Shown here piece by piece: positions 1-8,116 of a stretch of DNA of 64,000 nt. Where the stretch lies: assembly GCF_001483745.1 (NCBI RefSeq), contig NZ_LQBL01000027.1, forward strand, positions 186,001 through 250,000. Reading direction: 5' to 3'. This DNA comes from Serinicoccus chungangensis. GTDB taxonomy: Bacteria > Actinomycetota > Actinomycetes > Actinomycetales > Dermatophilaceae. Every line of letters starts with the position of its first letter. Position 1 is the stretch's first letter. The notes beneath the pieces were generated by a model that worked only from the letters and a program-made list of their open reading frames with translations, had not been told where the DNA came from and made no database searches. The position numbers and the translations under genes are program-made.

Positions 1-823
1 AGGCGGTCGTGCTGTGGTGCGACAGGCCGCGGTGCCGCTCGCGCGCGTCGGCCTGCGACACCCGCAGCCCGGCCACCGGGCGCCCGCCGAGCACCGCGGC
101 CGCGTTGAGCGCCTCGCCCGCGGCCACCCCGGAGAAGCCCCACCGCGTCTCGGTGCCGAGGTTGCCGGGCCCCTGGATCACGACGGCCAGGTCGGCCCCG
201 ACCACGTGCCGGGCCGCGAGCAGCGCGGTGTGGACCGTCACCGCCTCGAGGTCGCCGCCGAAGGCCTGCCCGGCGGTGACCGTGCTCGCCAGCCAGCCCG
301 CCTCCCGCAGGCCGGCCACCGTCCGCGACCACGCCAGGGGCAGCGCGGCTCCGTCGGTCATGACGTAGGCGACCCGGGCCCGGGGACGCTCCGCCCGGAC
401 CCCGGCGAGCACGGCGGGGAGGGCCGAGTGCAGGTCGGTGGCGAGCACCGGCATACCCCCCAGGTCGTCCGCCTGCGCGAGGGTGGCGTGGTGCTCTCCC
501 TCGGGGTCGTCGACCCCCAGCACCATGGGCTGCAGCGGGGCGTAGCGGCCCTTCACCAGGTGGCCCGGCTCGCCCTCGGCGCGCCGGGGCCAGGCGTCCG
601 GGCGGTCGGGGAGGGCGACGACGAGGGCATACCCTCCCGTGCCCAGCCCGCGTTCCAGCGCGGTGACGTTGAGCAGGACCCGGTCGCCCACCACGGCGCT
701 GCCGACGAGGTCGGGGTAGCCCAGGGCCCGCACCCGCTCGCCCTGGACCTCGACGCCGAGCACCTGCACGCCGGCCCACCCCGGCAGCAGCTCGCGCACC
801 TCACCCTCGCGCCACGTGATCAC
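1..823 (-). CDS. DUF3866 family protein (3' end outside window)
   Basis: Reading the minus strand from GTG at 823 gives an open frame that leaves the window at base 1, so about 274 residues are visible and the C-terminus is missing. The N-terminus begins VITWREGEVREL and is followed by a beta-rich stretch (GDRVLLNVTALERGLGTGG) and a Rossmann-like part with GADLAVVIQGPGNLGTET. I recognise this as the actinobacterial DUF3866 family, which has no known function and commonly lies beside pafBC. The start is supported by a TAGGCT -10 box 8 nt upstream, divergent from the pafB promoter. Two GGTATGCC octamers lie in the gene. The family call is from recalled sequence character and is moderately sure. 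Confidence 0.7.
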   Translation of the reverse strand, partial: MITWREGEVRELLPGWAGVQVLGVEVQGERVRALGYPDLVGSAVVGDRVLLNVTALERGLGTGGYALVVALPDRPDAWPRRAEGEPGHLVKGRYAPLQPMVLGVDDPEGEHHATLAQADDLGGMPVLATDLHSALPAVLAGVRAERPRARVAYVMTDGAALPLAWSRTVAGLREAGWLASTVTAGQAFGGDLEAVTVHTALLAARHVVGADLAVVIQGPGNLGTETRWGFSGVAAGEALNAAAVLGGRPVAGLRVSQADARERHRGLSHHSTTA

Positions 824-831
824 GACAGCCG

Positions 832-837
832 AGCCTA
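832..837 (-). promoter_or_regulatory. -10 box TAGGCT of the DUF3866 gene
   Basis: TAGGCT ends 8 nt before the GTG at 823, so the transcript would be leaderless or nearly so. Confidence 0.45.
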
Positions 838-867
838 GCGATGACCGGGTCGCGGGAGGTCGGACGG

Positions 868-873
868 TAGCCT
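868..873 (+). promoter_or_regulatory. -10 box TAGCCT of pafB
   Basis: TAGCCT is followed after 7 nt by the ATG at 881, with no Shine-Dalgarno sequence in between. This is a leaderless-type promoter. Confidence 0.55.
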
Positions 874-880
874 GCGAGAC

Positions 881-1897
881 ATGGCGAAGAGCACGAGCAC
901 CGGCCCCAGCCCGGCCGCGGCGAAGACCGAGCGGCTGCTCAACCTCGTCATCGCGCTGCTGCACACCCGGCAGCCGCTGTCCCGGGCCAAGCTGCGCCAG
1001 GCGGTCCCGGACTACGCGCGGAGCAGCCCCGAGGCGTTCGAGCGGATGTTCGAGCGGGACAAGGACGAGCTGCGCGCCCTGGGCATCCCGCTGCGCACCG
1101 AGCCCATCGACGCCTTCTTCGACGACGAGCCGGGCTACCGCATCGACCAGCGCGAGTACGCCCTGCCCGAGATCGACTTCGCCCCTGACGAGCTCGCGGT
1201 GCTCGGTCTCGCGGCGCGGGCCTGGGGACAGGCCAGCCTCGCCGGCCCGGCCGCGCAGGCGCTGCGCAAGCTGGACGCCGCCGGGGTGGTGCGCGACGAG
1301 TCCTCGGTCGCCGGGCTCGAGCCGCTGCTGCACACCCCCGACCCCGCCTTCGAGCCGGTCCGCGACGCGGTCCTGGAGCGGTGCGCGATCAGCTTCGACT
1401 ACCGCGGCGGCTCGGGCGACCTCGTGCGCCGCCGGGTGCAGCCGTGGGGGCTGACGAGCTGGCACGGCCGGTGGTACCTCACCGCCCACGACCTCGACCG
1501 CGACGCGCCCCGGGTGTTCCGGCTGGACCGCGTCGTCGGGGTCCCCGAGCGCTCCGGCCGGCCCGGGGGGTATGCCGTGCCTGAGGACCTCGACGCGCTC
1601 GCCATGATCCGGCGCAGCGCGGGCGAGGACGGCGAGCGGTCGACGACCGTCCGCCTGCTGGTGCGCGACGGGGCGGCCGCGTCGCTGCGCAGGAGGGCGC
1701 GGGAGGGCACCGACGCCGCTGACGTCCCCGAGGGCTGGTCACGGCTGGAGCTGGACGTGGGGTCGCTGACACCGCTGGCCCGGGAGGTCACCGCCGCCGG
1801 TCCGGACGTGCGCGTGGAGGCACCGGCCGATCTTGCCGAGCAGGTCACCGGGCGGCTGCGCGCGGTGCTGGCGGCGCACGGGGGAGGAGCGGCCTGA
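881..1897 (+). CDS. pafB: WYL-domain transcriptional regulator PafB
   Basis: A 338-residue protein with an N-terminal winged-helix region (about residues 15-80, KTERLLNLVIALLHTRQPLS) and a central WYL domain containing GRWYLTAHD near residue 198, then a C-terminal extension. PafB and PafC are known from mycobacteria to act together as a heteromeric activator of the LexA-independent DNA-damage response; the WYL domain is thought to sense single-stranded nucleic acid. The next gene, pafC, starts on the last base of this stop codon, so the pair is translationally coupled. In mycobacteria the pair lies next to pafA; here a divergent DUF3866 gene precedes it. Confidence 0.9.
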   Translation: MAKSTSTGPSPAAAKTERLLNLVIALLHTRQPLSRAKLRQAVPDYARSSPEAFERMFERDKDELRALGIPLRTEPIDAFFDDEPGYRIDQREYALPEIDFAPDELAVLGLAARAWGQASLAGPAAQALRKLDAAGVVRDESSVAGLEPLLHTPDPAFEPVRDAVLERCAISFDYRGGSGDLVRRRVQPWGLTSWHGRWYLTAHDLDRDAPRVFRLDRVVGVPERSGRPGGYAVPEDLDALAMIRRSAGEDGERSTTVRLLVRDGAAASLRRRAREGTDAADVPEGWSRLELDVGSLTPLAREVTAAGPDVRVEAPADLAEQVTGRLRAVLAAHGGGAA

Positions 1898-2880
1898 TGG
1901 CGACCTACGAGAGCGCCACCTCGCGGGTGGCCCGGATGCTGACGATGGTGCCGTGGCTGCTGCACCGGCAGGGCATCGACCTCGCGACGGCGGCGGCCGA
2001 GCTCGGGGTCAGCGAGAGCCAGGTCGTCGAGGACCTGCAGATCCTCTTCCTGTGCGGGCTGCCCGGCCACTACCCCGACGACCTCATCGAGGCCTCCTGG
2101 GAGGGCGGCCGCGTCTTCGTCGGCAACGCCGACACCATCGCCCGGCCGCTGCGCCTCGGCCGGGACGAGGCGCTGGCGCTCATCGTGGCCCTGCGGGCGC
2201 TCGCCGACACCCCAGGGCTGGCCGAGCGGGACGCCATCGACCGGGCCCTGGCCAAGCTGGAGGCCGCGGCCGGGGAGACCGCGCGGGCGGCGGCCGCGGT
2301 GCGCGTCGACCTCGAGCAGCCCGCCGACGACGGGATCGCGGCGGCCGTCCGCTCCGGGCTGACGCAGCGGCGCCGCCTCCACCTGCGCTACACCTCCGGC
2401 AGCCGGGACGAGACCACCGAGCGCGACGTCGACCCGCTGCGGGGGCTGTCCGTGGACGGCCGGTGGTACCTCGAGGGCTGGTGCCACCGCGCCCGCGGCG
2501 TGCGCCTCTTCCGGCTCGACCGGATCGAGGCCGCCGGGGTGCTGGACGTGCCGGCCACCCCGCCGGAGGACCTGCCCGAGCGCGCCGTCGGCACCGGGGT
2601 CTACCGGCCTGACCCCGAGGACCGCGCCGTCACCCTCGACCTCGACCCCGGCTCGGCGTGGGTCGCCGAGCAGGTCCCAGCCGAGGAGGTCGAGACGCGC
2701 GACGACGGCTCGGTGCGGATGGTGCTGCGGGTCGCCGACCCCCGCTGGCTCCTGCGGCTCGTGCTGCGCGAGGGCGGGGGAGTGCGGGTCGTCGAGCCGG
2801 CCGCGCTCGTGGACGCCGTCCAGGAGGCCGCGCGCACGGCCCTGTCCGGGAACCTGTCGCCGGGCCCGGCGTTAGACTGA
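1897..2880 (+). CDS. pafC: WYL-domain transcriptional regulator PafC
   Basis: A 327-residue partner of PafB with the same plan: an N-terminal HTH (RVARMLTMVPWLLHRQGIDL), a WYL domain with GRWYLEGWCHRARGVRLFRLD near residue 188, and a C-terminal extension. The ATG shares one base with the pafB stop (TGATG). In the family, PafBC recognises RecA-independent SOS promoters. The final codons of pafC (TTA GAC TGA) also form the -10 box TAGACT that probably drives tatA. Leu TTA is very rare in this genome, consistent with the promoter constraining the codon. Confidence 0.9.
   Translation: MATYESATSRVARMLTMVPWLLHRQGIDLATAAAELGVSESQVVEDLQILFLCGLPGHYPDDLIEASWEGGRVFVGNADTIARPLRLGRDEALALIVALRALADTPGLAERDAIDRALAKLEAAAGETARAAAAVRVDLEQPADDGIAAAVRSGLTQRRRLHLRYTSGSRDETTERDVDPLRGLSVDGRWYLEGWCHRARGVRLFRLDRIEAAGVLDVPATPPEDLPERAVGTGVYRPDPEDRAVTLDLDPGSAWVAEQVPAEEVETRDDGSVRMVLRVADPRWLLRLVLREGGGVRVVEPAALVDAVQEAARTALSGNLSPGPALD
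2873..2878 (+). promoter_or_regulatory. -10 box TAGACT, candidate tatA promoter
   Basis: TAGACT overlaps the last codons of pafC. Transcription from it would start near 2885 and give tatA a leader of about 55 nt, unlike the leaderless genes around it. Confidence 0.4.
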
Positions 2881-2941
2881 CCACGCACCCCGGTGCGCCG
2901 CGACGGCGGCGCCACCTCAACCGAGAGCGAGTGAGCCCACC

Positions 2942-3232
2942 ATGCGTCTCCAGGCCTGGCACATCGTCGTGCTCGTCGTCGCCTTCCTCCTGCTCTTCGG
3001 GTGGAAGAACCTGCCCAACATGGCCCGCTCCATGGGCGAGTCCATGCGCGTCTTCAAGTCCGAGGTCGACCAGATGAAGGATGAGGGCGAGGCGCGCAAG
3101 ACCGAGAAGGACGCCGAGCGCCCCGCCCTGGACGACCGCAAGGACCACGACGCCGACACCGCCCGCGAGGAGTACGACGCGATGAAGCGCCGCGAGGGCG
3201 GCGCCGGCACCACCGGCAGCACCGGCGCCTGA
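2942..3232 (+). CDS. tatA: Sec-independent (Tat) translocase subunit TatA
   Basis: A 96-residue protein with one N-terminal membrane helix (about residues 6-20, WHIVVLVVAFLLLFGW), the conserved hinge and short amphipathic helix (KNLPNMARSMGESMRVFKSE), and a highly charged tail. This is the layout of TatA, which oligomerises to form the pore for folded twin-arginine proteins. The typical FG motif at the hinge is FGWKNLP here. It lies 30 bp before tatC. No tatB is in this cluster; in many actinobacteria tatB is elsewhere. Confidence 0.93.
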   Translation: MRLQAWHIVVLVVAFLLLFGWKNLPNMARSMGESMRVFKSEVDQMKDEGEARKTEKDAERPALDDRKDHDADTAREEYDAMKRREGGAGTTGSTGA

Positions 3233-3262
3233 GCGACCGCCCGCGACACGGCATACCCGACG

Positions 3263-4087
3263 GTGACCCGAGCGGCCCGCGCCCGGCGCGCGAAGGACCC
3301 CGAGGGGAGGATGTCCCTCGGGGACCACTTCCGTGAGCTGCGCAACCGGCTGACCGTCAGCGTGCTGGCGATCGGCGTGCTCTCGGTCGTCGGGTGGTAC
3401 TGGTACGACGAGATCATCTCGGTCGTCACCGCCCCCATCGACGCGGTCGCCGCCGAGCGGGGGGACGAGGCCGTCTCGCTGCGCTTCCAGAACATCACCG
3501 AGCCGTTCGCCATGCAGCTGCGGGTGGCGATCTTCAGCGGCATCCTGCTCGCCAGCCCGATCTGGCTCTGGAACATCTGGGGCTTCCTGCTCCCCGGGCT
3601 CACCCGGTCCGAGAAGAAGATCGCGCTGTCCTACTTCTTCATCTCGATCCCGCTGTTCTTCGCCGGGGCCGCGCTGGCGGCGTTCACCTTCCCGCGCCTC
3701 GTCGCGATCCTGCTCGGCTTCACCCCGGACGGCATCGCCAACCTCCCCGGGGCGAGTGAGTTCCTCACCCTCTGGCTCTACTTCATGCTCGCCTTCGGCC
3801 TGGCTTTCCTGCTGCCGGTGGTGCTCGTCGCGCTCAACCAGATCGGCATCCTTTCGGCGCGGCTCATGCTGCGCAGCTGGCGGGTCGTCCTCTTCGGCAT
3901 CCTCGTCTTCTCCGCCTTCATGACGCCGGACCCCAGTGCCTGGACGATGCTCGCCATGGCCAGCCCGGTCTTCGCGCTCTACTGGTGCGCGGTCGGCGTC
4001 GCCTTCCTCATGGAGCGGCGGCGGGAGAAGAAGAACCCCGGCCGGTATGCCGGTCTCTCGCCCGACGAGGCGACCCCGCTGACATGA
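3263..4087 (+). CDS. tatC: Sec-independent (Tat) translocase subunit TatC
   Basis: A 274-residue polytopic protein with six predicted membrane helices. The N-terminal motif MSLGDHFRELRNRL is the TatC signature that binds the twin-arginine signal; LRVAIFSGILLASPIWLWNIWGFLLPGLTRSEKK is the second conserved region. The GTG start at 3263 adds about 15 residues before this motif; the ATG at 3311 just before SLGDH is an alternative. Its stop overlaps the ATG of the lipid kinase by 4 bp. Confidence 0.93.
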   Translation: MTRAARARRAKDPEGRMSLGDHFRELRNRLTVSVLAIGVLSVVGWYWYDEIISVVTAPIDAVAAERGDEAVSLRFQNITEPFAMQLRVAIFSGILLASPIWLWNIWGFLLPGLTRSEKKIALSYFFISIPLFFAGAALAAFTFPRLVAILLGFTPDGIANLPGASEFLTLWLYFMLAFGLAFLLPVVLVALNQIGILSARLMLRSWRVVLFGILVFSAFMTPDPSAWTMLAMASPVFALYWCAVGVAFLMERRREKKNPGRYAGLSPDEATPLT

Positions 4088-4971
4088 GGTACGCCCTCGT
4101 GCACGGCCGCCGGTCCGGCCGTGGCGGGGCGGCCACGGTGGGGGAGGCCGCGACCGGTGCCCTGCGCGCGGCCGGTCACGACGTCGTCCAGGTGACCGCC
4201 GGCACCCTCGAGCAGGCCCGGGCCGCGTGCGCCGCCCTCGTGGCCGACGGGGTCGACGTGCTGGTCGTCGCGGGCGGCGACGGGCTCGTCGGCCTGGGGG
4301 CGGACGTGTGCGCGGGGACGGCGACGGCGCTCGGGATCCTGCCGGCGGGCACCGGCAACGACAACGCCCGCAGCCTGGGGCTGCCGCGGGACCCGAGCCG
4401 GTGCGTCGAGGTGCTCCTCACCGGGCGGACCCGCACCGTCGACACGCTGCTCCTGCCCGAGAGGGGGCGGCGGGTGCTGGGGTCGGTCTGCGGGGCGCTG
4501 GAGGCCCGGATCAACGCCCGCGCCAACGGGATGCCCCGGCGGCTGGGCGCCGCGTCCTACACGCTCTCGGCGCTGGTCGAGATCGCGCTGCTGCGCCGCC
4601 AGCCGCCGCTGCACTACCGGCTCACGGTCGACGGCCGCACCCGCGAGCTGGACGCCCTCGTCGTGGTCGCCGCGTCGATGCCGTTCTTCGGCGGCGGCCT
4701 GCCCGTCGCGCCCGCGGCGGACCCGGCCGACGGCGAGCTCGACCTCGTGCTCGTCCGCCCCGTCACCCCGGCCCAGGCCCTGGGCGTGCTGCGCGCGCTC
4801 CGGGCGGGACGGCATACCGGGCACCCGGCGGTGGAGGTGACCCGCGCCCACGAGGTGAGGATCGAGGGGCCGGCCGACGTGGTCGCCCACGGCGACGGCG
4901 AACCGCTGGGGCCGCTGCCCCTGACCGTCCGGGTCGACGCCGCCAGCCTGCGGGTCCTCGTCCCCGGCTGA
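4084..4971 (+). CDS. Diacylglycerol kinase family lipid kinase
   Basis: A 295-residue protein starting at an ATGA overlap with tatC. It has the kinase signatures GGDGLVG (about residue 64) for nucleotide binding and GTGNDNARSLG, followed by a beta-rich C-terminal domain (FFGGGLPVAPAADPADGELDLVLV). Family members phosphorylate diacylglycerol, sphingoid bases or related lipids with ATP at the membrane face. The exact lipid cannot be told. The overlap indicates co-translation with the Tat genes, though a functional link is not known. Confidence 0.85.
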   Translation: MRYALVHGRRSGRGGAATVGEAATGALRAAGHDVVQVTAGTLEQARAACAALVADGVDVLVVAGGDGLVGLGADVCAGTATALGILPAGTGNDNARSLGLPRDPSRCVEVLLTGRTRTVDTLLLPERGRRVLGSVCGALEARINARANGMPRRLGAASYTLSALVEIALLRRQPPLHYRLTVDGRTRELDALVVVAASMPFFGGGLPVAPAADPADGELDLVLVRPVTPAQALGVLRALRAGRHTGHPAVEVTRAHEVRIEGPADVVAHGDGEPLGPLPLTVRVDAASLRVLVPG

Positions 4972-4973
4972 CG

Positions 4974-4979
4974 TAGCCT
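4974..4979 (+). promoter_or_regulatory. -10 box TAGCCT of helY
   Basis: TAGCCT lies 7 nt before the ATG at 4987, a leaderless-type arrangement. Confidence 0.55.
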
Positions 4980-4986
4980 GGGTGGC

Positions 4987-7911
4987 ATGCCCAGCCCCGC
5001 CGAACGCTACGCCGCCTCGCGCGCCCGGGCCGCGCGTGCCGCCACCCCTGCGGGGCGGTTCACCGAGACCCTCGGGCTGGAGCTCGACGACTTCCAGCGT
5101 GAGGCCATCGACGCCGTCCAGGACGGCGCCGGGGTGCTCGTCGCGGCGCCGACCGGCGCCGGCAAGACCGTGGTCGGCGAGTTCGCGGTCGCGCTCGCCC
5201 TGGAGACCGGCCGCAAGGCGTTCTACACCACGCCGATCAAGGCCCTGTCGAACCAGAAGTACCACGACCTCGTCGCCCGGCACGGGTCCGCCAACGTCGG
5301 GCTGCTCACCGGGGACGCCTCGATCAACGGCGAGGCACCGGTGGTCGTCATGACCACCGAGGTCCTGCGCAACATGATGTATGCCGCGTCCCCCACCCTG
5401 ACCGGGCTCGGCTTCGTCATCATGGACGAGGTGCACTACCTCGCCGACCGGTGGCGCGGCGCGGTCTGGGAGGAGGTCATCATCCACCTGCCCGAGTCGG
5501 TGCAGGTCATCTCGCTGTCGGCGACGGTGAGCAACGCCGAGGAGTTCGGCGACTGGCTGCGCCAGGTGCGGGGGAGGGGTGACGCCGACTCGCTGCGGGT
5601 CATCGTGTCCGAGCACCGACCGGTGCCGCTGTGGCAGCACATGATGGTCGGGCAGCGGCTCTACGACCTCTTCGTCACCGACGGACTGCGGGCCGCGCCC
5701 GGGGTGGACGGGACCACCCGGGTCAACCCCGAGCTGCTGCAGGGCATCTCCGCGGCCGAGCGATCCGCCCGGGCCGACGGCGGCTGGCGGCGCGACGACG
5801 CCGGAGGTCCCCGCGGCCGGCGGGGGGAGCCGCGCGGGCGGGGACGCTCGGGGGGCCCCCGGGGCGACCGGCGGGACCAGCGGGGCGGGCGGCATACCGG
5901 CCGGTCCCGTCGCTACGACGACGCCCGCGGCACCGGCGGCGGGGGAGAGGCCGGGTTCTCCCGCGGGTCGCTGCCCGGAGGTGTGGCGAGCCGGGCGCAG
6001 GTCATCGACCGGCTCGACCGCGACGGGCTGCTGCCCGCCATCACCTTCATCTTCAGCCGGGCCGGGTGCGACGGCGCCGTCCAGCAGCTGCTGGGCCGCG
6101 GCACCCGGCTCATCCCCGAGGAGCAGGGACAGACGATCCGGGCGCTGGTCGCCGAGCGGGTCGCCGAGGTCGACCCCGCCGACCTGGGCGTGCTGGGCTA
6201 CCACGACTTCGTGGAGGGGCTCTCGCGCGGCTACGCCGCGCACCACGCCGGGATGCTGCCGCTCTTCCGGGAGATCGTCGAGGAGCTCTTCACCGCCGGG
6301 CAGGTGCGCTCGGTCTTCGCCACCGAGACCCTCGCGCTGGGCATCAACATGCCGGCCCGCACGGTGGTGCTGGAGAAGCTGGTCAAGTTCAACGGCGAGG
6401 AGCACGCGCCGGTGACCCCGGCGGAGTACACCCAGCTCACCGGCCGGGCCGGGCGACGCGGCATCGACGTCGAGGGCCACGCCGTGGTGCTGTGGCGACG
6501 CGGCACCGACCCGATGGACGTCGCCGGGCTGGCCTCGACCCGCACCTACCCGCTGCGCAGCTCCTTCCGGCCCAGCTCCAACATGGCGGTCAACCTCGTG
6601 GCGCAGTACGGCCGCGACCGGGCGCACGAGCTGCTGCAGGCCAGCTTCGCGCAGTTCCAGGCCGACCGCTCCGTCGTCGGGCTCACCACCCAGATCCGGC
6701 ACAACACCGAGGCCCTGCAGGGGTATGCCGAGTCCATGGTCTGCGACCGCGGGGACTTCCGGGAGTACGGCCGGCTGCGCCACCAGCTCTCCGAGGTGGA
6801 GAAGAAGGCCGCCCGGACCCGTCAGGCCCAGCGGCGCAGCGACATCGGGCAGGCGCTGGAGACCCTCGAGCGCGGCCAGGTCATCCAGCTCGACGGCGGA
6901 CGGCACGGCACCATGGCGGTCGTCATCCGGGGGGCGCGGGGGCGTCCGACCGGGCCGGAGCCGACGGTCATCACCTCCAGCGGCCGGGTCCAGCGGCTCA
7001 GCATCCCCGGCTTCCGGGACGTGCCCGAGGTCATCGGCACCCTCACGGTCCCCAAGCAGTTCAACGAGCGCAGCCCGAAGGCGCGCAAGGACCTCGCCGC
7101 GGCCCTGCGCTCCACCGTCCACGAGCCGGTGCCCGGGCGGGCGTCGTCAGGGCGCGGGCGGGACGGCATACCCGAGGGGACGGCGGCCCAGGTCGACGAG
7201 CTGCGGGCCGCGCTGGCGGCACACCCCTGCCACAGCTGCCCCGAGCGCGAGGACCACGCCCGGTGGGCGGCGCGGTGGTGGACCCTGCGCAAGGAGACCG
7301 ACGACCTGCAGCGGCGGGTGACGCACCGCACCAACACCCTGGCGGCGACCTTCGAGCGGATCTGCGACCTGCTGTCCGCCATGGGCTACCTCAGCGAGGA
7401 CGGGCAGGAGGTGACCGCGGAGGGCCAGCGGCTGCGCCGGATCTACACCGAGCTCGACCTCGTCGCCGCCGAGGCGTTGCGTCGCGGGACGTGGCGCCGG
7501 CTCAGCCCGGCCGACCTCGCGTCGGTGGTCTCCGCGCTCGTCCACGAGTCGCGCGGCGACGAGCCGGGCGACCCGCCGACGCCGAGCGTGGAGGTGGCCG
7601 AGGCGCTGGGGGAGATGGGCTCGATCTGGACCGAGGTGCAGGCCGGCAAGCTCGCCCACAACCTCACCGGCGACCGCGAGCTGGACCCCGGCATCACCTG
7701 GATGGTCCATCGCTGGGCCTCCGGTCGCGGCCTCGAGGAGGTGCTGCGCTCGGGCGACCTCTCGGCCGGGGACTTCGTGCGTCGCGCCAAGCAGGTCGTC
7801 GACCTGCTCGGTCAGATCACCCACGCCGCGGACGAGGACGTCGCGGCCACCGCCCGCCGCGCCTCGGCGGCGATGCTGCGCGGCGTCGTGGCCGCCGACC
7901 GCCTCGACTGA
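4987..7911 (+). CDS. helY: HelY-type Ski2/Mtr4-like RNA helicase with RG-rich insertion
   Basis: A 974-residue superfamily 2 helicase. Walker A is APTGAGKT (about 54-61), the DEVH box is near 147-150 (MDEVHYLADRWRG), motif III is SATVSN, and motif VI is TGRAGRRG (about 485-492). The C-terminal part resembles the DSHCT domain of Mtr4/Ski2. M. tuberculosis HelY (Rv2092c) also lies downstream of pafBC-tatAC, which supports the name. Odd feature: about residues 262-328, between the two RecA domains, form a low-complexity Arg/Gly/Asp-rich segment (GRRGEPRGRGRSGGPRG) that reads like an RGG RNA-binding box. The start is set by the leaderless promoter. Confidence 0.9.
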   Translation: MPSPAERYAASRARAARAATPAGRFTETLGLELDDFQREAIDAVQDGAGVLVAAPTGAGKTVVGEFAVALALETGRKAFYTTPIKALSNQKYHDLVARHGSANVGLLTGDASINGEAPVVVMTTEVLRNMMYAASPTLTGLGFVIMDEVHYLADRWRGAVWEEVIIHLPESVQVISLSATVSNAEEFGDWLRQVRGRGDADSLRVIVSEHRPVPLWQHMMVGQRLYDLFVTDGLRAAPGVDGTTRVNPELLQGISAAERSARADGGWRRDDAGGPRGRRGEPRGRGRSGGPRGDRRDQRGGRHTGRSRRYDDARGTGGGGEAGFSRGSLPGGVASRAQVIDRLDRDGLLPAITFIFSRAGCDGAVQQLLGRGTRLIPEEQGQTIRALVAERVAEVDPADLGVLGYHDFVEGLSRGYAAHHAGMLPLFREIVEELFTAGQVRSVFATETLALGINMPARTVVLEKLVKFNGEEHAPVTPAEYTQLTGRAGRRGIDVEGHAVVLWRRGTDPMDVAGLASTRTYPLRSSFRPSSNMAVNLVAQYGRDRAHELLQASFAQFQADRSVVGLTTQIRHNTEALQGYAESMVCDRGDFREYGRLRHQLSEVEKKAARTRQAQRRSDIGQALETLERGQVIQLDGGRHGTMAVVIRGARGRPTGPEPTVITSSGRVQRLSIPGFRDVPEVIGTLTVPKQFNERSPKARKDLAAALRSTVHEPVPGRASSGRGRDGIPEGTAAQVDELRAALAAHPCHSCPEREDHARWAARWWTLRKETDDLQRRVTHRTNTLAATFERICDLLSAMGYLSEDGQEVTAEGQRLRRIYTELDLVAAEALRRGTWRRLSPADLASVVSALVHESRGDEPGDPPTPSVEVAEALGEMGSIWTEVQAGKLAHNLTGDRELDPGITWMVHRWASGRGLEEVLRSGDLSAGDFVRRAKQVVDLLGQITHAADEDVAATARRASAAMLRGVVAADRLD

Positions 7912-7958
7912 CCCGCGAGCCGACACCACCACCCCCGGGCCCCCCGACACCCGGACGC

Positions 7959-8103
7959 ACCGGACGCGCCCTCCGACCACACCGGACGCGCCCTCCGACC
8001 ACACCGGACGCGCCCTCCGACCACACCGGACGCGCCCTCCGAGCACACCGGACGCGCCGTCGGAGCGCACCGGACGCGCGCTCCGAGCACACCGGACGCG
8101 CGG
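7959..8103 (+). repeat. 22-bp tandem repeat array A
   Basis: Six consecutive 22-bp units start at 7959, 7981, 8003, 8025, 8047 and 8069, with a partial seventh at 8091. Each begins ACCGGACGCG; the first three are identical and the later ones diverge (CCGAGCAC, CGGAGCGC). The array fills the gap between helY and the thiolase promoter. There are no unique spacers, so it is not CRISPR. It is related to the array at 59246-59588. Confidence 0.95.
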
Positions 8104-8104
8104 C

Positions 8105-8110
8105 TAGAGT
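8105..8110 (+). promoter_or_regulatory. -10 box TAGAGT of the thiolase gene
   Basis: TAGAGT lies 6 nt before the ATG at 8117, directly after repeat array A, whose last partial unit would occupy the -35 region. Confidence 0.5.
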
Positions 8111-8116
8111 GCGGCC

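Noticed and set aside
3979-7122. Minus-strand open frame of over 1000 codons opposite helY
   Set aside because: It is a by-product of high GC in the antisense frame; helY has full helicase motifs and the antisense translation has no recognisable domain.
7959-8103. Possible CRISPR array
   Set aside because: Units are contiguous with no unique spacers and no cas genes; the same holds for the arrays at 12353, 41957, 32259 and 59379.
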